Positions 1-10,149 of a stretch of DNA of 64,000 nt are shown piece by piece. The DNA comes from Paraphaeosphaeria minitans (Eukaryota; Ascomycota; Dothideomycetes; Pleosporales; Didymosphaeriaceae). Under the pieces are notes generated by a model, which was not told the origin of the DNA, did not search any database, and was given only the letters and a program-made list of their open reading frames with translations. Position numbers and translations under genes: made by a program. Location of the stretch: contig WJXW01000003.1 in the NCBI GenBank assembly GCA_015832175.1, positions 3,658,001 through 3,722,000 on the forward strand, given 5' to 3'. Position 1 is the stretch's first letter. Every line of letters begins with the position of its first letter.

Positions 1-19
1 TTCGTGCTCGAACCTCTAG

Positions 20-1475
20 GCCTATCGAGTCCAATACTCCTTGCCCCATGTGACTTACACCGTTCTTGAAGGTCGCCACGAGCTCGGCGGAACATGGTCG
101 CTTTTCAAGTATCCCGGCATCCGATCCGACTCAGATCTCCACACCTATGGCTTTCCGTTTAACCCGTGGGAAAAGTCCAATCCGATTGCTACAGGCGAGA
201 GCATTACCGCATACATGAAAGCGACAACACGAAGATTTGGCATCGACAAGAAGATTTCATTCAAACACAAGGTTACAGCTGCAGATTGGCGGTCTGGTGA
301 ACAGCGGTGGAGATTGGAGGTCAACAACGAAGGCAGACGAAAGATCTATTGGGCAAAGTTTGTGATCATGGGAACGGGGTATTACGACTATGAGAAACCA
401 CTCAAGGCAGATATACCTGGACTGGAGCGGTTTCAAGGGGCTATGGTGCACCCTCAGTTCTGGCCTGAAGGTCTTGACTACAAGGGCAAGAAAATGGTCG
501 TAATTGGAAGTGGTGCGACCGCCGTCACCATACTTCCGGCTGTGGTGGAAAATGGTGTCGGATCAGTGACCCAGCTTCAGAGAAGCCCAGGCAAGTACGC
601 TACTATTTTATTTGGAACAATAATAACTTTACTTTGAAGGCTACATCTTCAACATGCCACAACCGAAGCCTGAAGACCCTCTCCCATACTACCAACGGAT
701 ACTTCCGCGATGGATGGTGCTCAGGTGGCTCCGGTTCCAATTCGTTCTTGTACCTTACATTATTTACCTCCTGTGCCAGACATTCCCCAACTTCATGCGC
801 TGGTTCTTTCGCAGCGAGGCGAGGAAGGCTTTGCCAAAGGACTTCCCAATGGATCCGAATCTGCAGCCAAAATACAATCCCTGGGACCAGCGACTATGTT
901 TCATACCTGACAACGATTTCTTCAAAGCCTTTCACACCGGCAAAGCTCGCATAGTCACGGACACGATCGAGACGGTCACGGAAGATGGTATCGAGCTGAA
1001 CAGCGGCGAGAAACTTGAGGCAGATATCATTGTCACAGCAACAGGCCTGAATCTGCAGATATGCGGTGGAATTCCGATCACTGTTGACGGCAAGCCCGTT
1101 CACATTTCCGACTGCTACGTCTGGCGAGCAACAATGTTCAGTGGCGTGCCGAATCTAGCGGTCATCATCGGCTACGTCAACGCATCGTGGACGCTTGGCG
1201 CAGACGCTTCTTCCCGCCTCATTGTGCGGCTTTACAAACATCTGGAGGATGGCAAATATACGAACGCCACTCCGCATATCACAGAAGATGAGAAGAAGGA
1301 TCCGGTGCAAATGTTGACTTTGAAATCGACGTACATCAAACTGGCGAATGGGAAGTTACCGCGTGCTGGGAGAACAGGGCCGTGGAAACCGCGCGACAAT
1401 TATTTCTTTGATAGCTGGACTGCTAGCAGGGCGAGACTGGAGGATGGGTTGGAATTTGGGAGGGTGGCAACGTAA
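20..1475 (+). CDS. Baeyer-Villiger-type flavin monooxygenase, 5' partial
   Basis: FAD- and NADPH-dependent monooxygenase that would insert oxygen into ketones or oxidise heteroatoms; substrate unknown. The window opens in an intron whose acceptor CTAG ends at base 19, so the N-terminal FAD-binding glycine motif lies outside. Exons are 20-590 and 640-1475. Visible motifs are LGGTW, the Baeyer-Villiger fingerprint FxGxxxHxxxW (FQGAMVHPQFW, about 430-465) and the NADPH Rossmann motif GSGATA near 510-526. The 49-bp intron 591-639 starts with GCAAGT; only this GC donor joins the frames (SP-G-YIF). The 3' exon holds the usual C-terminal half of the family. The downstream neighbour is a flavoenzyme relic, which hints at an old oxidative-metabolism group, but this is inference. 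The class is firm; the substrate cannot be read from sequence. Confidence 0.88.
591..639 (+). other. GC-AG intron of the monooxygenase
   Basis: The intron starts GCAAGT and ends GAAG. The GT at 595 gives the wrong codon phase, while the GC donor restores a continuous family-like reading frame (phase 1 on both sides). Confidence 0.75.
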
Positions 1476-1730
1476 GTGGGGCTGTTAATGGTACAATGTC
1501 ACGACAGCAGGTTCACGGTCGATTGTTTTCAATTCGTTAAGGTACCTATCGTAGAGTCAGCATGCTTGGCCCTTACGGACCATAGCGAGGACTGTTCACT
1601 GTTCCAAATGAGGAATGCTGAGGGTATCATTTCGGATTGTTCGGAGTAAAGGTCGATCCGCTGGGAGATGTGCGAGATGCGAGTACAGGGCGCGATTGCA
1701 TACCGAGTGGGATGAGTCCTCGCGAATACG

Positions 1731-1736
1731 TATAAG
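1731..1736 (+). promoter_or_regulatory. TATA box of the FAD oxidoreductase relic
   Basis: TATAAG lies about 70 bases before the first ATG (1803). It suggests that the relic began as a normally promoted gene. Confidence 0.4.
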
Positions 1737-1802
1737 AAGCGCGCTTGCTTTATAGCCGTTCTTCCACTCATAGCAGCTGCCTATCAGCCTTCTTCATCTC
1801 CA

Positions 1803-2963
1803 ATGTTCGCTGCATCGAAGCGTTTTTCTTTTCCTTTAGCCTCACCTAAGTTGACTCACACCATGAAGGAAGCTGCATTTTCAAGCCCGAAAATCGGCAG
1901 CGCAGCCGGAGTCACACTCCCAAATAACCCAGCAGTGCTGAACGCTGTGGAATACGCGTCCACGCCCTTATCATCAGGCCGAATCGGATTTCCAAAGGCA
2001 AGCGGACAATCACTCTCATACTGGCTCCAACAAGTTCGATCGGATCCTCTGCTAGATCATCGCACTACCGAGCAGTTGCCTGAGCAAGCGGATGCCGTTA
2101 TCATCGGTCCGGAATATCTGGAGCACTAATCGCGAAGCATCACCTGGAGACGTGGCCTGAAAGGTCGGTTATCGTACTGGAAGCTCGAGAGTTCTGTTCC
2201 GGTGTGACGGGAAGGAACGCTGGCCACTGCAAGCCTGATCAATGGCACCATTTCGCCAAGTTCGAGAAGGCGTATGGGCACGAACAGGCCATCCGGATCA
2301 TGAACAACGAAGCTGCGACTTGGAGAGCTCTGGTCTCATACGTCAAGGTAAACAACGTCGACTGCTATCTTTGGGTTGGTGATACCCACGACGTGCCGTT
2401 GGATGACGACGTCGCGAAGGTCGCGAAAGAATGCTTCGAGCGATACCTATGGAGGGTTGGGTGGCAAGGTCGACCACATCAAGGTAACGCACGACCCAGT
2501 AGCAGCGGCCAAGATATCGAGGATCAAGAACGCAAGGGCTTGCTATTCCTGGAGCGCCTCGACGCTGCAGCCGTGGAAACTGACCGCGCACATTATGCGA
2601 GAGAATCTCAAGAACGGGGTCAACCTCCAGACGTACACTTTGGCGAAGACTATCGCTGCGGGCTCGGCGGGCAACCGGAAATGGATCGTTCACACAGACC
2701 GAGGAGATGTCGCTTGCGATGCCGTGGTGCACGCGACGAATGCCTACAGTGCAGCTCTTGAGCCCTCACTCAAAGGCGTCATCACACCTAAACCGCACAT
2801 ATGCAACAAGGTTGTTCCACCGCGGGCTATGAGCGGCTCTAAGGCCATCCAGAAGTCATATGGTGTTCTTCTCCCAGATGGCGGCCTCTTCAGCATCAAT
2901 CCGCGATGTACCGCCGATGGGGTTGTGATGTTTGGGGGTTCGAATCGGTATCTCCTATTCTAG
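1803..2963 (+). pseudogene. FAD-dependent oxidoreductase (DAO family) relic
   Basis: Reads as the N-terminal two-thirds of a fungal DAO-family FAD oxidoreductase (glycine/D-amino-acid oxidase-like), but in three frames. Frame one starts at ATG 1803 (or 1863) and runs to the dinucleotide-binding strand ADAVIIG near 2110. A single missing base there breaks the GxGxxG motif and leads to a stop at 2127. The second frame (about 2113-2445) carries the SGVTGRNAGHC segment typical of the family. Between about 2441 and 2470 the frame shifts again to the one ending at 2963. The last part (for example HATNAYS, MFGGSN) ends abruptly, and the usual C-terminal region is absent. No intron solution repairs these breaks. 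It is probably dead; two assembly indels are the main alternative. Confidence 0.75.
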
Positions 2964-3465
2964 CATCGATTCGTCAGTGACGAGGCTTAGAATCGTCTTG
3001 ACACAAGCCTGCAGCACGAGCTTGATGGAAAGCTTGCGACGACTTCCAAGCGCCACACAGTAAAAGAGAGCACATTTTGCCAATCAAACCCACTGCATTG
3101 TCAACGGCCCCAGAAACACGGCCAAAGTGGAATAGCTCGTGTGCTAAATCTTAACGCCAACGCGTCTCGGTCCGAGCACTGGTTGTTTCGACAGCCTCGT
3201 GGAACACGCCTCTCGAAGTTCGACATGCAGAATTGGCGTGACGCGTAACGAAGGTGACGTTTGTGACTCGACACACTCGCAGTAACAATGGTCCGCCGCG
3301 ACGGTAGCTTGCTTTTGCCCATCTCTGCCGCGAGTCAAACAGAACTGCCGGGTGCGTCGAACACTCCATTGAGAAAGGGGCACCGGCCGCGTAATTCGAG
3401 ATGACGAGTCTGCAAGCCAGATCTTGAGGACAGAGGCTGGCGTGGGAGGGGTGTGGTCAGCTACC
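2964..3465. other. Intergenic, no gene seen
   Basis: Short open frames occur here without family features. No RNA gene or repeat was recognised. Confidence 0.5.
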
Positions 3466-3471
3466 TATAAG
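3466..3471 (+). promoter_or_regulatory. TATA box of a secreted-protein relic
   Basis: TATAAG lies about 100 bases before ATG 3573 and is followed by a pyrimidine-rich leader, as in active fungal promoters. Confidence 0.4.
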
Positions 3472-3572
3472 ACCACGTTGGTGTTCACATCAAAAACATT
3501 CATCGCCACGATCACTCCATCGTTTCATTCGCTTCCTCATCGCCTTTGCATTTGCCATGCGTTTTTGACACC

Positions 3573-4222
3573 ATGTCACGCATGTCTCGATTCGCTATCA
3601 CTATGGTGAACTTCGCTTCTACCGTTATCTACCTAGCAGTGCGCTGGTTGCAACAACTATCCTGAGCCTCGCGGCTGGGCACCCTGGCGAAAACCGCCGC
3701 CAAACGCTCTCTCCGTGCACGCGAGAATTCTCCCAAGCCCCTCCAGAATCTTGTCGAGAAGCGCGACATCTCAGCCTGTCAGCAAGTCCAACTCATCCCC
3801 GACCCCCGCCCCTCCCAACGCTTTTCGAAAGCCCCAAGCAGCTCCGCCGCGACCTCTCTCATCTCCAGGCCTGCGATGCCTCAGACCGCGACATGACGGG
3901 CAAGCTCGACTAGGTACTCCCTCGACACCGACCGGGCCATTATTTTCTCCGACGACACCTCCTGCATCCTCGCCCCCTACGACACTGTCAGACCGTAGGT
4001 ACTACATCCTCGGCAAGCTCGTCCGCTCAGACGTTGAAAAGGGCCAAGTCGGCATCGACCCCTACCCCGACGTCCAGTAGGTACATCGAGATCCACACCC
4101 ACGAGCCCGTCAGCAACCTCTACGTCGACGTCCGAAACTGCGATACCACAGGCGTCTACCCCGGCGTTGGGCCCGGCCAGCGTTTCCTCGCCATCACCTT
4201 CCTTTGCGGCACCCAATCCTAG
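3573..4222 (+). pseudogene. Secreted-protein relic with three GGTA insertions
   Basis: Behind an intact-looking TATA box and leader, coding-like sequence runs in shifting frames. Near 3603-3700 are hydrophobic signal-peptide-like segments split over two frames, then a Lys-Arg processing-like site around 3757. From about 3824 one protein is clearly readable, but its frame breaks at 3911, 3995 and 4078. Each break is the seven bases TAGGTAC. Dropping the four bases GGTA at each site gives a TAC codon and one open frame from about 3824 to the TAG at 4220-4222. The frame pieces contain several Cys and many acidic residues and show no family that I know. I read it as a dead gene for a small secreted protein. 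The upstream frame changes are not resolved. Confidence 0.6.
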
Positions 4223-4415
4223 CCTCGTCACAGAACAGGGGGGCTAGGAGCGAACGACCACCGCGCTGTTCTGTATTGCAGCCACCGCAGTCGCAGTCCT
4301 GCTCTCGCATCCACACCCTAGCCTCGTCACAGAACAGGGAGGCTGGGTATATAGCGTTGAGGCGCTGTTCTGTATTGCAGTCACCGTCCGCGGTGCTGCT
4401 CTCGCACTGCATCGG
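4220..4415. repeat. Two-copy tandem repeat (about 99 bp) with internal inverted repeat
   Basis: Copy 1 (4220-4318) and copy 2 (4319 to about 4410) both start TAGCCTCGTCACAGAACAGG. Each holds an inverted pair ACAGAACAG ... CTGTTCTGT (4230-4238 with 4266-4274 in copy 1). The first copy starts exactly at the stop codon of the relic gene. Confidence 0.75.
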
Positions 4416-4836
4416 AGGACTTCTCCTTTTCACTCGTTCTGTCGGCTGTGTGGTAGAAAGTTCGAATTCTTCGATGGAATATACACACCCCGTTTTCAAT
4501 GGCATCGATTGGACTTATCTACCTATCCATAACAATAGTAGAGCCAGTGAGGCGGTGAAGTGGTGGTGAAGCGGTACTGAGGGAAAGAAGATATGCAGCT
4601 AGATGACGTGCAGCATGCATACCGAATGGCCTCTGATTCCGCTCTGTCTGTCCATGTCCTCAACTCTATTATTCCCGGCAGCGGTTTCATATCCCAAAAT
4701 GATGCTGCGCAGGTTCTTCCCCTTCTATCGTATCAGGGTGCGTCTTCGTATTTTGTCACGTAACCGCGATGTCATGATGAAATAATTTTCGTGCTCCTGA
4801 TACACGTGAGTATGAGGTCAAGCTGTATCTGTAGCG
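4416..4836. other. Intergenic, no gene seen
   Basis: It separates the relic from the 3' end of the minus-strand AAA ATPase. Nothing recognisable is present. Confidence 0.5.
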
Positions 4837-6844
4837 CTAACAGAGGTAGTCCTCCTCTTCTGTGATCGAGTTTCCATCCAGATCTTTCGTGATAGCCTTC
4901 CGCGCATCAGCCTTGGAGACCAGAGACGAGGGATGCGAGGGCGTTGGGCAGCGGTCCACGCTGCGTACTAACCTCAGCCACCCCGGGAGGTGGGACTAGT
5001 GGAACGCTCTCCTTGACAGCCTCCTCGGGTGACTGATCGCGAGTCTCCTCGATCCATGCGTCTACTCCTTGCATCGCCTTGATGGGGTCGCCTCGGCAGT
5101 TCTGAAGGAAGTTCTGGACTTGCGCTGGCGTGAAGGTGTTTGGGGGGACCTTGGCGCTGAAGGTCAACGCGAACTCCTCGATTTGTTGTTCTGTATACCC
5201 CTTGCTGGCAATCGCGGCACGACCGATGAGGCGTTTGAAAATATCGTGCATGGCATTGGGCATCATCTTTCCAAAACAAACTTTCAGATCGATACGGCCG
5301 GGGCGGGTGAGAGCCTCGTCTAGAATATCTGGATTGTTCGAGGTCATGATCAACAACCGGCCTTCGGCTGAGGCATTGCCGTCGATGGCGTTGAGAAGAC
5401 CGGACAGAGTAACCATATTTCGCTTTGGCGGCGCAGGGGGCTGTCCAAGGAGATTCGCTCCATTTGGTGTGTTGGGGAGTTCTAATGGAGCTGGCGCTGA
5501 TGGCTTGCGTGGCTTTTTCGGTTCGATTGTCGCAGGGCCTTGCTCGCGACCGATGCCGCAGCTATCAATATCTTCGATGACCACTATGCATTTGCGCGGC
5601 AAAGCAAGAAAGAGGCGATGTAGGTGTCCATCGCTGACTTCTCCTGTAGCAAGATTGATGAGATAAAGATCACAATTCAATTGACCAGCAAGAGCGGCGC
5701 TGAAGCTGGTCTTGCCTGTGCCGGGCGGGCCGTAGAAGAGATAACCACGACGGTAAGGAATACCGCAATCTGCGAAGAACTTCTTCGATTCCTCGCTATA
5801 GTAGTACTCGGCGTCGGATACCAGCTCGGCCTTTGATGCAGGGTCCATATCAATAGTATCGAGCCTGCGCCTCGCTTTGACGACCGTAGACCAAAGGTGA
5901 CCGCTGTAAGGATCCACTTTGCCGCTGGAGAAAGAGATGTTTGTGGAACCATCCATATTGATAAGCTTGTATTCATGACAGTGTTTGATGAAATCCATCA
6001 GTGGGCGTAGACTCCATCCAGGGGTAAGGATAACGATCGAGTTTTGCGGTGTCCCTTGATAGTCGACCACACCTCCGCGCTCTAAGGCTCGATCAGCTCT
6101 GGTGCAAACTTGAAAGATGCAAAACTTACGGCTCTTCGTACCGGTTACAGACCCAGTGCGAGCGAAGAGAAACGGACGGTACCCGACCCTGTGTTCATTT
6201 AGCAGTTTTCCAGACGCAGCTCCAGACTCCCACTTGGGCACTGAATACTCTTTGACTTGCACATTGCAAGGCCACGCGTAGGCTGTGTCGTCAACTTACC
6301 AGAAGATCTTCTTCCCTACTGGCGGGATACAGCTCACGTCGTCGGAGTGCCGCTTAGGCTGCCCTCGTAGCTCTACATCCTGTTAGCAGCGATGATTTCT
6401 CGACGGTGGTGACGTACGAGGCATACCGCTATACATGTCTGGGACCCCATAGAGGCTCATGTCCCCAGTCACGACTGTAGCGCTAGTACTCAAAAGGCTC
6501 TTGCTGACGATTTCGGCTGAAACCCATTGTATGATCTCTTGGGCGACAGGATCATGCTCGGAGATGGAGATGCGGCTTGTAAACGACCGAAGACATAGAT
6601 CATTCACGAAGCGCCATACCGGCGAAACCACCTTGTAGAGCGCGACCAGCGCAACGAATTTCTCGATAGTCGCACCGGTGCCAGGCTGAGCATGAGCCAG
6701 AAAGCGTTGTATGACTTCGATGATGGGGTTTGCATCCGCCGTGGCTCGCTTCAAGTGAGTGGGCACCAGACCTGGAGTGGTGAGAGGCTCTCGGTACAGC
6801 TCGACCTGCTGGCCATGAGATGCCTTGACAGCTTTGGGGGCCAT
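4837..6844 (-). CDS. BCS1-like AAA ATPase
   Basis: AAA ATPase of the Bcs1 group. The yeast founder is a mitochondrial inner-membrane chaperone that inserts the Rieske protein into complex III; fungi carry several paralogues of unknown role. The start is ATG 6844 (MAPKAVKASHG). Exons from the 5' end are 6844-6418, 6372-6300, about 6255-6130, 6081-4973 and 4911-4837. The last intron (4912-4972) replaces a premature stop with a short acidic tail ending at 4837. Motifs are Walker A GPPGTGKTS, Walker B IVVIEDIDS, a Pro-rich insert after Walker B as in fungal paralogues, NMVTLSGLLNAIDG, MTSNN and RPGRID (arginine finger). The phase across the second intron (about 6256-6299) does not close with the obvious GTAAGT donor, so that junction is uncertain. 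No clear mitochondrial presequence was seen. Confidence 0.85.
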
Positions 6845-7397
6845 GGCGATGGCGATGGCGATGGGCGAGTGCCGCAGACGTCGTGTCACCTGTCCTGGTG
6901 CAACTCGCCGTGGTCTGGGTGGTTGACGCGTCGCGCGTGGCTACGATATGAGTTGAGCGAGAGGTGAGGCAGGTCAGACAAGTATTTTTATGGGCGGCTG
7001 CCTTCACCCCGTGGAAGAAGCAGAGCGAAAGAGCTCGCAGGGCGTACCTGCCATTTCCGCACGGGTCAGCCTCGCCGCTCACGTGGCCGGCATCGGCCGT
7101 GTGACCGGACATGTTGACCTTGGAGAACTCTTCGGAACGCCTGAAATTCTACGAATGCATTTTCATGCTGTTCGTGTCAACATTCACGAGTGTTCTGCTC
7201 TCTTCTCTACATGGCGCCGTGCCGGCCGCTTTGGGTCTAGGTAGGTAGGTAGGTATACCTAGGTAGGTACCTAGCTTTCCTGTTACGTCATACCTACGGA
7301 ACCACCTACATGTGTGACTGCTGCAACTGAAAACCCGACTTTTCTCCCCAACAGACCACCTGAACTCTCAACTTCAGAACTACCTAGGTACCTCAAC
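6845..7397. other. Divergent spacer with GGTA array
   Basis: Lies between the divergently transcribed ATPase and dehydrogenase. Bases 7238-7273 hold repeated TAGGTAGG and TACCTAGGTAGGTACC units, and TACCTAGGTACC recurs at about 7382-7392, directly before the dehydrogenase ATG. Confidence 0.7.
7238..7273. repeat. TAGGTA/TACCTA palindromic array
   Basis: Perfect GGTA tetranucleotide repeats turn into the self-complementary TACCTAGGTA. It is the densest copy of a motif found throughout the window. Confidence 0.85.
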
Positions 7398-8499
7398 ATG
7401 GCCAGCACCAGCGCTCTGACAGCGGAGAAGCTCTTCTCGGTCAAAGATCATGTTTGCGTAATCACAGGCGGAGGGTAAGCTGCAAACATTCATGATGAAC
7501 GCAATTGGCTGATAGGGCTCGCAGGTCTGGCATTGGCTTGATGTCCGCTCAAGCATTAGCAGCGAATGGTAAATTGCCTAGATTAGGTACCGTAGGTACG
7601 AGCGTTGAGCTGAGACTGACGAATACGAAAGGCGCCAAGGTCTACATCACTGGTCGACGTGGGTTCATCAACCATCGCCATTCCACGCAAGATCCGTGAA
7701 TCTGACTTGTCAACCCAGGCGCGGAAGCTCTTGAGAAGGCTGCCAAGTCTCACCACCCGCATGGTGGAGGTCAAATCATCCCGTAGGTATGATCCCGACT
7801 TGCACCGCATTGCAGCAATTGATTGTGAGTAGTCTCGGCCCTTGCGATGTTACCAAGAAAGATGATCTGGAGAACCTCTACCAGGAGCTGTCGAAACGTG
7901 AGAAGTGCATCAACCTTCTGATCGCTGCTGCGGGTATCTCCGGCGAGAAAGCCGAGCCTGATACCGAAAACGCCGCAGACCTCAAGAGCAAGCTCTGGAA
8001 TAACGAGTCGTTCGAAGGCTGGAACGATACCTACAACACCGACGTGACCTCTGTGTATTTCTCCGTTGTTGCTCTACTTCCACTCCTGCAAGCCGCCACA
8101 GAGTCTCACGGCCACCTCTCCGCTTCAGTCATCGTCATCTCATCAATGTCAGGCATCATGAGGCACGCTCAGGGCCACTTCAGCTACAACTCTGCAAAGG
8201 GGGCGACTGTTCATTTGACGAAGCTGATGTCAGCCGAGTTCCAGAAGGCGCGTATCAGAGTCAATAGCATCGCACCGGGCTACTTCCCTAGCGAGATGAC
8301 AACGCAAGAGAGTGACAAGAACCAGAAAAGCCAATTACCTGATTCGAAAATCCAGGATAAGGGACACGTACCCATGGGAAGAGCCGGAGCTGATGAGGAG
8401 ATGGCACAGGCTGTGTTGTTCTTAACAAAGAATGCTTATGTCAACGGAGAGATCATTGCGGTCGACGGCGGTGTCCTCAATGTCATTGCCGGAAGGTAG
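7398..8499 (+). CDS. Short-chain dehydrogenase/reductase
   Basis: Classical SDR of about 292 residues, an NAD(P)H-dependent oxidoreductase often annotated in fungi as 3-oxoacyl-ACP reductase-like; substrate unknown. ATG 7398 follows a leader ending CAACATGG. Exons are 7398-7474, 7525-7568, 7632-7658, 7719-7782 and 7833-8499, and all phases close. Visible are the cofactor motif TGGGSGIG (split by intron 1), N-A/A-A-G region AAAGIS, catalytic Ser at VISSMSG, YxxxK at SYNSAKG, the following IAPGYFPSEM and the C-terminal NGEIIAVDGG. Intron 2 contains two TAGGTAC elements and intron 4 has the donor GTAGGTA, so the GGTA element overlaps a splice site. The many tiny 5' exons are typical of fungal SDR genes. 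Confidence 0.9.
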
Positions 8500-10149
8500 G
8501 ACGGTGTCAATTTAACAGACTTAGCCACCATGTGCATCACATAGATAATGAAAAGAAATGGTCACACCTTTTCAAGCTCAGAGACAGCATAGTGAAAGTG
8601 TTTGGTAAGCGAGTGGTGGGGAATTGTAGCCTCACGTTGTTCACGTCCTCACATTCACTGTCTCACCCCCTATGCCTATGAGTTCCTGGAGCGGTTTGGA
8701 AAGAAGGCAAATGCACATGGCGAATAAGGTAAGTCCGACACACGGTCAGATGCACATGACCAACCTTGGCAACCCATTGCAGACAACCCCACCTGTCTCT
8801 CGCGCATCAACCACACCGCGAAGACGCGCCGCAACTCAGCTTAAGTGCTTTTCTACTTTTTATCATCACTTCTACGCTCCTGCATCGCGAGCTATTTCGA
8901 TTTTGCGGCCATTTATTGACAGTCCCTCTACGGTACATGTCCGGCGCTTAGCTACCTACCGTACCTACCTACCCGCTGCGCCCTCATGCAGCAACCCTTG
9001 CGGCCCGAGAGTTGCGCCACAACGATGCTCGCAAATTGATTGTCAACTGCCCGAACCCTCAAATGTCCACATGTCCGCCAGATGAATCATCGATGGTGCT
9101 GTGATCGAGCCCCCATGGCACACCGTTCGGCTAAGACAACTTGCTGAAGGAAGGCCACTCCTCGTTCGAAACTGTTGAACGCATCCCCTGACGGACGTCA
9201 GACCTCGATCGCGCGTGAACATAGGAAGATTATCCAGTCGATTCAGAGAGAAGACGACGACGATGCACCAGAGCCGTGCGAGTGATGCGTTCAGCAACTG
9301 AGTCTCTTCGCACGGTCAATCTAGAGCCTTGCCTCGAAGATGCATCGGATAAGGAGTAGGACGTAAAAGGGTGGCGTTGCGGACCGAACCGATGCACCCG
9401 TCCTGTGGCTTGGCCATTCGCTCTACCTACCTGGTCAGCGAATAGGTGGTCCGATGTAACCCAAGGGCCGAAGCTACACTATCGCCACCACATGTGCATT
9501 TTAGGTGTATCTCGAATCCTCGGTCGGTTTGAACCCGCGTTTCTACGAAGAGCTTGATGTCAAATCTAGAACATTTGGCAAGTCTCGGGTACCGAATCTT
9601 GCCGCTCCGGGGCACAGTCTGCGCGTCGCCTGCGCGGGTCTTGACCAATGATTCCTAAGATATCCCTCTCAGCGGATTCTGTAGGCCTCGTTTCAGGATG
9701 TGTACGCTGTACGCGAATCTGGTCGCTGTCTGTCGATCCATTCCCGCTGCGATTAGGTAGCCCTTCGAGATCAACGTTCGCAGTTGAAATGTATTGTCGA
9801 GCTACTAAACCTCTGATCAAGATCTTGCAAACCACGCAGATATACTGATCGACGTTTCAAGTAATAAAATGTCAATCCGGCATCGGTCCTTGAAGCTTCG
9901 AGATATATGCCCCGCTTGGGCCTCAGTGCCACTCGAGCCCACCTCATCCTACGCCGCGGTCCTGCTGAGCATCTTTATACGAGTGGAAGGATTCGGGACA
10001 CAGGCACTCTAAAGGCGTCCTATATGACCTGCAAGCCTCTCCGCGTCTGAGCTTCGCTCCTTAGTGGAAGTATATCCTTATACATTTGCCAAGATGTCTT
10101 CATAGACATTAATCTTGTCTTGCAACGAGCGACCATCCACAGCGGCGTG
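8500..10149. other. Long intergenic region
   Basis: No supported gene. TACCTACCGTACC-type repeats occur near 8950-8975 and 9423-9432. An open frame at 8672-9085 lacks coding character. Confidence 0.5.

Noticed and set aside
2935..2950. tRNA B-box-like GGTTCGAATC
   Set aside because: It lies in the oxidoreductase relic, and no A box, acceptor stem or cloverleaf can be formed around it. I saw no convincing tRNA or rRNA in the window.
3905..4085. The TAGGTAC sites as ultra-short introns or programmed frameshift sites
   Set aside because: Four bases cannot be spliced by the spliceosome, and no slippery sequence or pause structure is evident. Insertion in a dead gene is simpler, though transcripts would decide.
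8672..9085. Plus-strand open frame of 137 codons
   Set aside because: Composition is not protein-like, TACCTACC repeats run through it, and no family motif is present.
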